Part shown: positions 1 through 11,500 of the stretch, in pieces
How positions within the stretch are numbered: the stretch's first letter is position 1
Layout of the letters: the number at the start of each line of letters is the position of its first letter
NCBI GenBank assembly: GCA_008711295.1
Contig: VUYV01000062.1
Coordinates: 3,721,927 to 3,785,926, forward strand
DNA length: 64,000 nucleotides
Reading direction: 5' to 3'
Source: Anarhynchus alexandrinus
Lineage: Eukaryota > Chordata > Aves > Charadriiformes > Charadriidae
Notes under the pieces: model-generated
Told to the model about the DNA's origin: nothing
Databases searched by the model: none
The model's input: only the letters and a program-made list of their open reading frames with translations
Made by a program: the position numbers and the translations under genes

Positions 1-370
1 TTGCGCATATTTTAGACTCCAGCATAAAACCTCTTTAAACATTATAGAGCATAATTGACATTTACCTTTCTATCTGTGTGTTTTTTCATAAATGTCTAGA
101 ACAGGATTTACTGGGAGTTTGATGTGGGTGTTATAACAAAAGATCTGTCAGATTTTCAGCCTGAAATCTAATTGGGGGGAGGGGGGTGGTGTTTTTATTT
201 TTTAGTTTGTTGGGGGTTTTTTTACTAAAATTTCTTTTTTAGTATGTCTCCCACAAGGAGACAAAGAGATAAGGCATTCACAACAACAAAAATGCAGCTT
301 CTTGTGCAGCCTGCAAACATGTACATGTGTTATAAGGGAGACACAATTTTGTTATTTAAAAATATACATC

Positions 371-430
371 TTACATTTATGTAGCACCTTTTATCCTCAA
401 GGATCCCAAAGTACTTTAGAAAACTCTTAA
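371..430 (-). repeat. Ancient LINE 3'-end-like fragment (L3/CR1 type)
   Basis: The plus strand reads as a degenerate form of the amniote repeat word 'ATTTATRTAGCACCTTTYATC..AGGATCCCAAAGYACTTTA'. From memory this is the reverse complement of the 3' end of old L3/CR1-type elements. A related word in the opposite orientation occurs near 35630-35700. The fragment is too short and diverged to assign a family without a RepeatMasker run. Confidence 0.45.
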
Positions 431-564
431 TATATGTTGCATTATCTAGCATGCCACTAGAGTATTGGCACCTGTGGTACAGAACACAGTGGCCTTTTAA
501 AGAATTAAAATTATTTTTAAAAATATAGATACAAAAGACAGTAAGCATCCAGGTCAACTGCCAC

Positions 565-594
565 TAAAGTCTTTCCAGTGATTTTGATGGGAGA
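565..594. repeat. Possible fragment of ancient 'TTGACTTCAATGGGA' repeat
   Basis: The bases around GTCTTTCCAGTGATTTTGAT match, with several changes, a word common in old amniote interspersed repeats. The similarity is short and may be chance. Better copies lie at 18557-18610, 46037-46115 and 51960-52025. Confidence 0.25.
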
Positions 595-1479
595 TACACA
601 AGAAAAAGTCAGGAAATGTCACCATTTTATTTGGCAGATTAGAAAAGAAAAACACTTTTTTTTTTTTTCCCCTCAAAAAAATCTGCAGTTTTACAGAATC
701 ACTTGTATGCTGCTTATGGTTTCAGATCCTAAACAGACTTATTAAGCCATTTCTGTTAACTTCAGCTACATGTACCTAAACTCAAGAATAGTTTCAATTG
801 TAAATGAATAGGATTTTAGTTAGTGAAGAAACTGAAGTTTGACTAACAGTAGAATGGATGCTGTTATTTTGAAGAAAAGTATGACTATAATATTAAGACC
901 CAATCTTGCTTGCATTGGCAGTGAATAGAAATTATGGTGGTGACCTTAATGGACTTTGACTAAATATAAAAAAAATTAACACGTTAGAATGAATTAAGTT
1001 TTTCTATCTACCTGTCTTTGTATAGATGTAATTCATGGTGATATGCAGAAGAAATGCTTCCAAGGCTTTTAGAGGGAAAGTAAGTCAAAATAGTTTTCCT
1101 TTTCCATATTAACCTAGGCAGTTTCCTTATTTCACCTCGGTGAGCTAAGGGTTCTGGACAGGTCCTAAGTAGACTTTTTTTTTTTCCTCCTTTTGTTGCT
1201 ATTTTTGGATTGTTCTAACTTTCAAAAAGACAGATGCCCAAGGCTATACCCCTGAATGCACATGAAAACAACTGTAGCAAGGTGTATGCATCTAAAATTC
1301 ACCTGTACGACTTAACAGCTGCTGGTTTTCATCTGAAGGTGGAGATGCCTGATGTTGTTAGTGCAGCCAGAGAAAACAGACTGTCTCGGCTGCAAGTCGT
1401 GGCATTTCACATGGAAATTGCTCTGAAACCAAAACCTTGGTCTTTTAAAAAAATCTGCCCCTCAAAGTTTTTGTCCTGT

Positions 1480-1790
1480 ACATGTGTGACTGCTGAGCAG
1501 TCCCAGAGTGGTGTTGGAGGTGCTGTTGGCACCGAGGCATGAAGCGGGGCTGCTGCCGGAGCTGGTTACTGCTGCCATCAAGGCAGGGGTTGTAACTGGA
1601 ATGGCGGCTTGTCCAGCCGTGGAAGGGGTTGGCCGTGGCTAAAGCCACCGGTACCAACTGTACACTGCCAGTACTGGCTGTGCTTGGTTAGGACCCTGAG
1701 TCAGACCAATGTGGTTCTGTCTTTTTTACGGGTGTTCTGTGCCACTTTAGCAGCCGGCATAGTCTGACAGGCCCTGCTAAACTGGAAATG
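1480..1790. other. GC-rich patch with clustered CpG
   Basis: Between about 1500 and 1750 the sequence becomes clearly G+C-rich against AT-rich flanks. At least seven CpG dinucleotides fall between about 1530 and 1650. A perfect five-base-arm inverted repeat (GGTGC...GCACC) sits at 1519-1533. There is no TATA element, tRNA box or long frame. It could be an eroded CpG island, a remnant of a GC-rich repeat or a local fluctuation. Confidence 0.35.
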
Positions 1791-4700
1791 GTACCAACAC
1801 CACTGAATGGGGTGGGGTTTTTTGTTTATTATATGAATGTTTGCAGTCATGGTTGGTGCATGTAAAATATTTCATAATTCTGAGTCATAATAAGTATTGG
1901 AATATGTTGTGGTAGATCAAAAAAATCATCCTTTCCACCTTGCCACTCAATGGTAATACAAGCGGTGCTAACTCTTCTAGAAAAAGTGTGCTTTTATCCT
2001 TTATCAAGAACACATGATTTTGATGAAGACCTCTGATAATATACAGTACATTATCATTGTTAAAAACATATTTCACTGTAATTATTTGTCATAATAACCA
2101 TTTGTTGGAAGAGACCTGAAAAATACTCTTCTCAAAGTTCAGATTTATCTTAGCTTTGAGAAACTTGGTGCACACAGCAACAGGAGCCAGCCCGTGCACA
2201 TTTTTAGCTCCTGGGAAGCGTCTCAGTGAAAGAGCTTTTTAATTTTCTGATGTAAAGTTTTTGGTTAAGAAGCATCACTTTTTATGGCAGTTGCATGAAT
2301 GAGTTTAATTTTTATAGTTTAAAAACTTTGGTTAATTTGTTTCATTTGAATAGAAACATCAACAATGTTGATTACATTTAGACCTTTTCCAGTCTATAAT
2401 AAGCGGTAAATATTTTTGTAAATGAATTCATCTGTTGCTAAGTGCACACAGGTGTAAAAGAAAGCAGAGTTAATTTGTTTCTTACCCCATTGACTGTCTT
2501 GCTAATATTCACCATCACTTTGTAGCACGGGTCACAAAGTATCTAGGGTCTTCAGGTCTGGAAAACCATGTTGGCATTCTAGTATGATCTTTTTAAGTAA
2601 GTGTTCAACTTCGGAATGTTTCTCAGCTTCCACGCCCAACATCCCTTCCTCAAAATCCCCTCCAAAGAGAAAAAATTTTAAATCATGATTAGTCTTTATG
2701 GTTTAATGTGTTTTAGTTGCCTTTGCAGCCCCTGGATGTGTTAGCAGGGTGGGGTGGAAGTGGAATAATAGCTTAATGGTATTAAATAGAATGTAAAGAA
2801 CTGGACTAGGAAAGTTGTGATTCTTTTTCTCTAAGTCCTACTCCTTACAAAAGCAGAGGGGGGGAAAAATAAGGCAGCCATTGCTATGGTAAATAATTTG
2901 AGAAAAATCCATATTTATGCTTTATCCATTTCATTGATTTCATGCAAATTAATGGCTTTTGTGTGTATGTTTTTAGTAAGGCTGGATGGTCTCATAAGAA
3001 ATTAATATGCTTTAGAAGATGTCCAAAACTTGTATAATGCTTTTTTTTTAATATTAGTTAATAAACATTCTGCAGTTAAAATAGATAGCAGCTGAGCATT
3101 GATTAGGGTAGGATAGATCAGAACAAATATTAATAACTTGTGTTCTGCATGGGCAAAATTTCAAGTCAATAATAAAATATTGTTAATCAGTGGATTGACT
3201 TGACTGTAAAGCAGTTGTATATTGATGCAACTGAAGCATTAAATTTGAACATTGTCATCTCCTGGTGTGTCAGAACTGAAGGCTACATTGCAAGCTATGA
3301 ATTCCCCCATATTGATAGTAATCAGAGAAGGGGATTTTTAAAGGAGATATCCACCCTCTACAGAATGGAAAGGGTAAAAAGTTCTCTAATGAATATGATG
3401 CAAGATGATCAAAGCAGATCATCAAAGTATGCAGTAGCTACTGTACCAGCCATATCTCTACTAATGGCTCTTGCTGTCTGCCTGTCACTGAACTGTAGAG
3501 AGAGGGAGGGGAAAAGTAGTTCAGAGGACAAAGTAACGTGGTGGGGAGATTATTTTCCCAGACACATTCATGATATTTGAGTCCCCGGGTCATATCTGAA
3601 ACCATAGGTTGGAGTATTATGCTGTAATTTTAGCTGTGTGGCTTTTACTGAGCTAGAAATGGTCATTCAGGAGATACTCTGAGGTCCAGCTTTAATTCTC
3701 CAGGAGGTATGACTTGGCGTGCTCTTTGGTGCATTGATATTAGCCATACGTTGATTCTGAACCAAAAGCTTTGTCAGTCATTGTGAACAGCTGATATTTG
3801 CCTCTTAGCAGTGGGTTTTCATCAAGTGATCTTTTATGATGAAGAAATTGAACTGAGATTAGAGGACTAATTTTTAATTTCAAAATAAAAGGACATTTGA
3901 GTTTGGGCACGAGGGAGCATGTCTTCTCTTTGCTTCTTTAGCACCTCTGAAATTCATTGGAATATGTTTATTAGTTCTCTGAAGGCTGACAAGGCTTTGA
4001 ATTGTCAGTGGCACATGTACTCTCACACAGAAATCTGAGAGAAGCTGAAACTTTTTTTGTTTTGACTGGCACTTGTAAGACATCAGCAAAGTAAAATGCA
4101 GTATGTAGTGCAGTGTGTAGCTGTGAACAATTTCCTCCTCTTTTTTTGTGTTCATATTTTATTTACTATATCTTGCTCTCAGTGCTCCAAATAATCTGAA
4201 AATAAATCTGATCCTATTTGATAAGACGACCAACAGTTTCTTCCCTTCTTCTCTCTTCCAATCAAATCAAATACCTTATCAACCTAAAAATAATCGGAGC
4301 AAATCTCTTGAGAATTCCCCACAGCCTTACCTGACTTTGCCCAGAATGCTTCTTCAACTCTTAGGGAGAAGGGAATGCCAGGGAAGAAAAAAAATGCCAA
4401 TAATCTGGCTTCAAAGAAAGAGATCTCGCTCACTTACCAGTGTTGCTTCTCTTAGACATTGCTTCTGTGAACAGTTGCAGCAGTTACTACTGTGGGTAGA
4501 TGAAAAAGAGAGAAAGGGCATTTAGGTAATTGCCCCCAGGTTTTAGAAATCTACAGGACAACCTGCATTTTAAAATGTGCTTACAAGAGAGCAGTAAATA
4601 TAAATTTCCATTGTGAAGCTTTGCAATGTTTAGAGAACCATCGCTTAGCAAACAAATGGTGCACTGGCTACCATTTCCAAATAGACTTATTATAGATATG

Positions 4701-6160
4701 AAACATTATGGAACTGTCACTGCCATGTTTTCTATGGTAAATGAAGTAATCATTCAGCAGAAAACAAAACCAAACAAAAGCAGGTGGTGTGGTGTCCGTT
4801 GCTAGCTAGGAAGCAATTATGAAGCATGCCAGAGCAGCTTCAGTAAGCAGGAAACTTCTGTGATATCTTAACCCAGTAATGTTGTATTGCATGGTTACAC
4901 ATCTCAAATGAAGTCAAAACAATTAAAGATTGAAAGACTGGGTTTTTAAATTTTGTTTAAATCTATGCGCATTACGATAACATCTACAACTCCATCTTTA
5001 ATTGGGGTAACATTGTGTATGGTAGTGAACAGATGCCTAAGTGCCTGAAATTAAATGAAATGAATGGCCCCTTCTGTAGTCGCACACCGTAAAGAAAAGA
5101 GAGAGTTACTCAAGGCCATAGAGTGAGTTCCCCGCTATGCCAAGGTGAAACATTACCATCTTCGGCATCTCAGTCCGGAGCTGTCTGCTGGAGCGCACTG
5201 CCTACCTCGTATGGAGAGATGCTCCAGCTTCCTACAGGCCAGCACTTTGATTTAGGAACTCTGAACATATTTGCGTGGTAATGTACATGTAGGATGCAAA
5301 TTCTTACATTTTACTTTTATAAAATATAACTCGCCAAAAGACATGAACTGAATGTGAAGGCTGGCCGCTGTATTCAGGAGTGCTTGTTTCCTGGTTTGGG
5401 CTCAGTAGAAACAACCGTGAGGGCCAAGGCATTTGATCACCATTGAGTGTAGTAATTTGTCTGAAATTATTTTCTCATTGTGATTCTGAAAACATGACAG
5501 AATAGGAAGAGGGGACAATTTACACCTGCTTTTAATAATTCATTTTAACATTGACACGTGAAAGAAAATCTCCATTTGAGCTCAGAGGTTGAAAGCTATT
5601 TCGTAGCAAAAGGAAGCGACTTGTTTGCACTGGTTTCCTACTAGAGAATGTTTAAAGCAGCAGAACCTAAATTAATAAAACTGCATGAAATAAATAGAAA
5701 TGTACTGAAGGGGTTGGGGAGATGCAGTTTGTGAATGAGTCTATATGAGGGCAGAAATGAGACCTGTAGTGTTTGGGTAGAAATCATTCCTTAGGCTGCA
5801 AGCTGCTTTTAGGTCCATACGCTTCGTTCATCCACGTGTACAAAGAAGTCCATGTGCAGGGGAGGAGAGAAATGTGTCCCTTTATGACCAGTGAATTGAG
5901 AGCTTGAGTACGCATAGACACTGGACTATTAGCACAGCCCAAGACCAAAGGTATTGCAAATTAATTGAGCAAAAAAATTTGTGTACAGTTGGCACGTCTG
6001 TTCTTACATGAATCAGAAGGAAGAGTTGGGCAGAGATCCTTTTAGGAAGAAAAGGAAAACATATGTTAGTTATTGTATTGAGAGGATGTTTTTATGAGAA
6101 AAGGGGATGCTGCTTCATTAATAACACTGACATGTCACACCAATTCTGGTAGGTCTGATA
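1790..6160. other. Non-coding DNA, no gene seen
   Basis: Several open frames of 60-126 codons exist on both strands. None has a recognisable motif, a good initiation context or a splice-site pair. No repeat consensus is recognised. Parts such as 2280-2450 and 5480-5700 are AT-rich with homeodomain-like words, but not enough to call an element. Confidence 0.55.
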
Positions 6161-6350
6161 GATTAAACATGAACCTCTCATTATTCAAGCAGCTGAAATG
6201 TATTGGCTGCTTTACCCACCTAATATTTATTCCTTGCACAGTATAACTACAAAATTGACATCTTCTTTTAAAATTGTTTGGCTGTAATAAATATAAAACT
6301 TTCACCACTGATGTAAAGCATTGCTAGCTGGCATCATTTCCTATCCCTTT
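6160..6350. promoter_or_regulatory. Candidate conserved non-coding block
   Basis: This repeat-free stretch has homeodomain- and forkhead-like words (TAATATTTATT, GTAATAAATATAAA) and no frame. The texture resembles vertebrate developmental enhancers, but this is a judgement from composition alone. No alignment was available. Confidence 0.2.
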
Positions 6351-6466
6351 TTAATTATTCTTGACACTGTGGAGAAACATCTAATATAAATCTGTAATGT
6401 GCTCTGATGACAAACTACACGGTTGGAAGACCATGTAATCTCTCCACAATTAATTAAAGTGCATAG

Positions 6467-6524
6467 AGCTCCCCCCACCCCCCTTTTTTTTCCTTTTTTT
6501 TTTTTTCTGTTTTTCTCCCCCCCC
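6467..6524. repeat. Polypyrimidine tract
   Basis: About 58 bases are almost entirely C and T on the plus strand, with isolated A and G interruptions near 6477 and 6509. C-runs bracket long T-runs. Such mirror-like pyrimidine tracts can be polymorphic in length and can form triplex structures in vitro. No LINE or SINE body is attached, so it is not a clear retroposon tail. Confidence 0.8.
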
Positions 6525-6755
6525 AGCAACCAGATGCCACTGACTGGCTCGAATAACATTGCTGTCAACTGTAAAAAATTAAGATCCAAACCCTAAGAAA
6601 GGTACTTAAATAAACAAACCAGATGCCAGGTTATTTTTTGATATTATGGCATACATCTTGGTGGAAGGCACTATTGTTCAACATCTGCAGCTTTACATAC
6701 TTAATTACTCATGTAACTTGGCAAATCTGTCGGCATTTTATTTCCACAAGTATCC
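6525..6755. other. Non-coding DNA, nothing recognised
   Basis: AT-rich, no recognisable frame, repeat or structured RNA. Confidence 0.5.
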
Positions 6756-6759
6756 GTCA

Positions 6760-7215
6760 CTTCAGCAAATCCTTTATTAAAAATTGAACGATGCCAATCA
6801 GTGTGAATAGTTCACCAGCACTCCTAGAGCAACTAAATTAAGGAGGATTTGGCTGCTGTTTGTTCAATGGGCATATCCTTTTGGTTTTGAAAGGGTGTGA
6901 AGCTGCTTCAGAAGAGCTTCAGCTCTGTGCTAGGAACAGTGAGCGGTACCGTTAAGCTCGGAGAACACGTGGAGTTGATCAAATGCAAATTAATAACAAT
7001 TTTTAGGCAACATAACAATGTTGTTGTAACATTTAGTGACTGTAATAATACTGTGGATGGAAGACAGGTTAATAAAAGGTGTTTATTAAATGTTACTCTA
7101 CCACCATGTGACTTTTGTGGCAAATCTGCAGCCACAGGAAACGGCAGGTGCGGGTTAATTTGCAAGATAGCAGCAAAAGTTCAGATACTATTAGTTAAAG
7201 TTAACAAGAAAAAAT
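6760..7215. promoter_or_regulatory. Candidate enhancer with octamer and SOX-like sites
   Basis: A perfect POU octamer ATGCAAAT lies at 6983-6990. An AACAAT SOX-type core follows four bases later at 6995-7000, and a second core at 7014-7020 continues into GTTGTTGT, giving two SOX-like cores facing each other. The block is repeat-free. One open frame of 106 codons crosses it but shows no domain. Clustered octamer and SOX words fit a neural or progenitor enhancer, but they also arise by chance in AT-rich DNA. Confidence 0.35.
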
Positions 7216-8550
7216 AGCATAAGCACACTCTAATTTTTCTTTGACATTACAGTATGAAAAAAACACCTCAATATTATTACTTACCATGGATATTTTTACA
7301 GAAATGTTTGGAATATGTTAATGTGTTTTCTGGTATGTCTGTAAAAATAGAATAAACCGGATGGTATGTAGTGTCAGTGGTTTTCCTACCAGCCCTAGCA
7401 AGTGTATTTACATCAAGAAAGCAAAATGTTTGGGGCTTACAGTTTGGAAAAACTCCACTGTGCTTCATTATTTATCAGTTAAGGTTGGTTTATTACTTAA
7501 AAAGAGTTTTTCAAGAATCATGAAAAAAACCCTACTGTTGTTGTTAGCAGAGTCTTTTGCGGGTGGAATGTGTGACTGTTGTGACCAGCAGAGAGTGAGT
7601 TTCCATCTCCTGCACATCTGCCCTGTGCAGTGCAGCCCTGCTCTCTGTGCTGCTCTCTGTGCGGTGCCAACCGTAGGGCACATCTCATGGCGACCGATCT
7701 CTTTGGGATTAGGAGCACTGTGTCATAGGTATTTAGTCATGGAAATAACAATAAAAATATAACTTAACTATCTTAGTTGATGATTTAGTAGTGATGGTTT
7801 GGGATGCAGTGGAAGGTCTGCACTTCTGTCATGTTTCGGAGAGGTTTCTTTTATGAAATGGCATTAGTGTTTGTAAACTGTTCTCTAACTCACTCACTTT
7901 CCAGTTCACATTTCACTTTTTGCCACCGTTCACTCACTCCTCATGGATTATATACATCATTAGGTTTACTGTACGTTTCCTTGCTGCATGACATATTTCT
8001 TAAAAGAATTTTACTACCATTGCTAGCAATGCTGTGGGTTTTTTTCTCCTGCTACTAGGCAGTTGGCACAGCTAGAACAAAAACTACGCTATACTTGTTA
8101 ACGCTCTTGGAGAGAAACCTTCTTTTTAGCAAAAAGTACTGACTCATCAGCTTTGTATGCATTTGGATTGAGCACAGTGTTTCCACTGAAACATTTTAAA
8201 AATAGAACAGTCAAAACTACAGAGCAGTTCATAAATGGGGAATGTGGATGCAATGTGGTGGTTTAAATCCATATAAAACTGATAGAAACAATGTATAAGC
8301 TTTTCTGTGCTGATTATTTTTGCTGTGTTTTTTAACATACTTTGTGTTCTATCAAGGGGTTTAGTGTATTCTCCGTGATTACATTTTTTGAATCATTTTA
8401 TTTGGGTTTATATACAACATAATCATGTTATTTATACTTGCATTATAGTTGAGGGATTTGAAACGGTGTTACAAACTGTCTCAAATTTCACTATCAAGTA
8501 CCTCCCAAGAAATCCCATTAGCTTCACCCGTTTTAATGGGCTGTAATGGA
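7216..8550. other. Non-coding DNA, no gene seen
   Basis: A 133-codon plus-strand frame (7361-7762) and shadow frames on the other strand lack any recognised domain. The frame is Cys- and Leu-rich, typical of spurious translation. No repeat is recognised. Confidence 0.5.
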
Positions 8551-8551
8551 G

Positions 8552-8596
8552 AGAGCATGTAGAGATCCATACGACTAGAGCATGTAGAGATCCATA
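8552..8596. repeat. Short tandem duplication, 25-base period
   Basis: The 20-base word beginning AGAGCATGTAGAGATCC occurs at 8552-8571 and again at 8577-8596, separated by five bases. Both copies are identical over the 20 bases. This looks like a recent local duplication by slippage. It has no coding effect. Confidence 0.9.
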
Positions 8597-8599
8597 TGA

Positions 8600-11500
8600 A
8601 TGCGTTTACATGCAAGATGCTTCTTGAAACCACTTGAAGGGCAGCCAGTCCTATGGCAGAGCATGGCAAGGCTGCAGTGGGCTGGCTCAGCACTGAACGG
8701 CGTAGGGCAAGGGGGAGTTCGCTCCAAAGAAATAAGGAATAAAGCATAAAAAAGTGGCATAAAAGTTGTGTACTAAAAACATTCCCGTTTGGGCAAAATA
8801 GACATTGTAAGGGTACAGTAAGCGCCAGGGGATTTTAGTGACCACAAATGGTTAGGAACTTGGTTTTACATCTCATCTGACCAATAGTTTATGACGCGCT
8901 GTGGTTTTTGCTTTTCTGTAACAACATGTTTCTTGGATCGTTTAAAGTATTTGGCTTGCAACACCTCTGAGGCATGGGTTAGCTCGCAGTAATGCATACT
9001 TTGATGTGTCTTATTGTTAAATTATATAGTGCATACAATATTTCATTTTATTTAATACAAATCATTTTTATTTACTTAAAAGGAGCAAGCTGTCTTATTA
9101 TATGTGTTTGGCTTAGAAACAAAGGAATTATATTCTTTTAAGAGGTGTTTTATGTTTTATGGTTACTGGGAGAATACATGGCCTTTTAATAGGCATTTAT
9201 ATAAGTGGGATCCATGTCTCCACTCTATTATATATTTTCAAATAATTAAAAGTGCTATACAAATGCCATATGATAGCCTTACAAAAAAGAGGGAAAACCC
9301 ATGTGGTTTAAGATGTCAGGAAAAAAAATCCCGTTTCTTGGGGAGGGGAGGAGGCAGAAAGGTTTATTAGGGTAATTTAATTTCTACTGATGCTACAAAC
9401 ATGCATGGGATGAGGATGTGGGAGTTCAAATGTAGACGCTGCTTGTACTGTTCCCTATACTGACCTGTTCTTCATTGAGACAGTCAATTGACGCAGACGC
9501 CAGTGCATTTATTACTGAGTCTACTGTAAATGAGACTTTCAGTCTTGCCAGGGATAGATATTTTTCCTGTGTTCACCACTATCACACATCACGTTCGAGG
9601 GAGGGGGAAAAGGAACTTTTAAAACAATAATATCAAACAACTTGGAAAAAAATGTTAAATATTACCATATGAAGAACTGATTAAATTTGTATGGTTTTCT
9701 TTCAGTAAAAATTGATATGTGATGAAACACAGTGCAGCTGGATAACTTGTTTTGGCTAACGTTCCAGTGTTCTCTGATCTCTTTACCCAGCTATATATAA
9801 AAAAAGAAACCGTATCAGCGTTCTTGTTCCTATTGTACAAGCTCTGACATAAATGCCCCATTTTCATTTACCCCTTACCATCTGGACTGTAAAAAACTTA
9901 AAATTGAGCTTGCCAGTGAGGTAGTTTATCTACATCTCTTCTTCATATTCAGACCTACTCTCAAATATCATTTTTGTAAGACTACTCATCAGAGTTTTCA
10001 TGCATTTAATTTGAAAACTACTGTACTTGGCTATTTCTAATTCAGCGATGCGAGGCAACCAATGAGCAGATGCTGATCGTGATTCCTTTTTGGCGTAGCC
10101 CAGAAGTGAGTATGTTCTGATAGCTGGGAACCGAAGAGTAGGTCTCATACTTAGAAGTTGTCTTGTTCTGTCCTTCGCGTTCCATGGGCTCTTACACACA
10201 GTCATTAATTAGTGAATATGCCACAATGTTTAGGTACCTCTTCCTGTTTTGTTGCAATACTGTTTTGGTTGTTTTTTTTTTTTTTGCTGGTGCATGGGGT
10301 GGGTTTACAATCATGGTATTTGTAGTATGTTGAAGACACTCAAGAGCAGTTGCTCCGTGACGATAACACTTTCAAACAATGAACTAATTTTTTTAAAAGC
10401 TTAAAAGTTCTGTTAAAGTTGTAAACTTATGCTTGTCAATATCAGAGGTGATTTTAAAATTCATATTCTTCCTGAATATTCCTCAGTCCCTGAAATGCAG
10501 GAGTGTGAATTTAGGCTAGTTTGCTTATTTGAAATTCCTTTCTTCAGCCAAATGTCCTTATATTGCAGGCTTTTTGCCTGGCACTGGGAGATCAGACTTC
10601 CTGCTCATTGATGTAGATAGAATTTTTCTTTTATTTTGGGAGTGGCAGGGGGTTGCTACAAAGTTTAATTTTCCATTTTGTTAACTAAGAACATATGCCA
10701 AGGGTCTTGGACTCTCTGAAGTACTGACTGACATAAAATATAATGGCAATCCAGCATGGGCTGGGGCTGGAGAATCTTGGATATTGTCCCACTAGGTACT
10801 GGAAGACTGCAGATTTTTTTAACTGGGATAGATAGCATGGGTAATTTGCTCTTCACTTTGGCACACTCTGTTTAATTGCAACTACAGCAGAGCAAAACCA
10901 TCTGCTAAAGTGATCAAGGTCGGAGTTTTTGAGTTATGAACGTTAGAGTAAGTCATAGATACAGTTCTTCTTGTCATTTCTTGTGGTGGATCCCCACAGA
11001 GATAGACCCCATTCTTGGTATATAGTGGTTGTCTCTCTTGTTTGATAAGTGCCAACCATGTGTTCCGTCCTACTGCCAGTCCTGTACTACTGCAGCTGCT
11101 AGCACACTGTGCTGCTTCTGCTTGCTCTGTTTGTCAGTGTTTTCCCTAACTCTTCCATATTTTTCAAGGGTGTTTGATACAACACTGTTGGAAAAGAGGA
11201 AAAAACTAGGAAAACTTTCATGACCATTGTAGGCTCTAGTCAGGGACTGCACAAACTGGACCATGTAGGGCTATGAGGTTTTCAATACTTTGTAACAACA
11301 AAGCTCTATTTTAGCCCTTTTAGTCAGCTTTTCCTGCTATCAGATAGAATGATTTTTCTTATGAAAAATTTGTGCCCATGGAATCCTTGGACTGTCAGTG
11401 AGGACTGCAGGAGGAATGAGTCCTCTGTTCTTGTGTTTGCCACTGCGCATCACTCTGTGATGACTTCCAAACTGTTCTTCATTCTAAAACAATAGCTTGG

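Larger units (their letters stand above)
1..1480. other. AT-rich non-coding DNA, no gene seen
   Basis: No open frame here has a recognisable domain or codon pattern. The stretch has T-rich and A-rich runs (for example near 190-240 and 655-680) and two short fragments that resemble old amniote repeats, listed separately. Nothing else is supportable. Confidence 0.6.

Noticed and set aside
172..188. G-rich stretch GGGGGGAGGGGGG
   Set aside because: Two long G-runs only; does not satisfy the four-run quadruplex rule with proper loops.
7361..7762. 133-codon plus-strand frame
   Set aside because: Cys/Leu-rich with no motif. The opposite strand is open over the same stretch, so openness is not evidence of coding.
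8140..8146. AP-1 site TGACTCA
   Set aside because: A seven-base word is expected several times in 64 kb on both strands; no supporting context.
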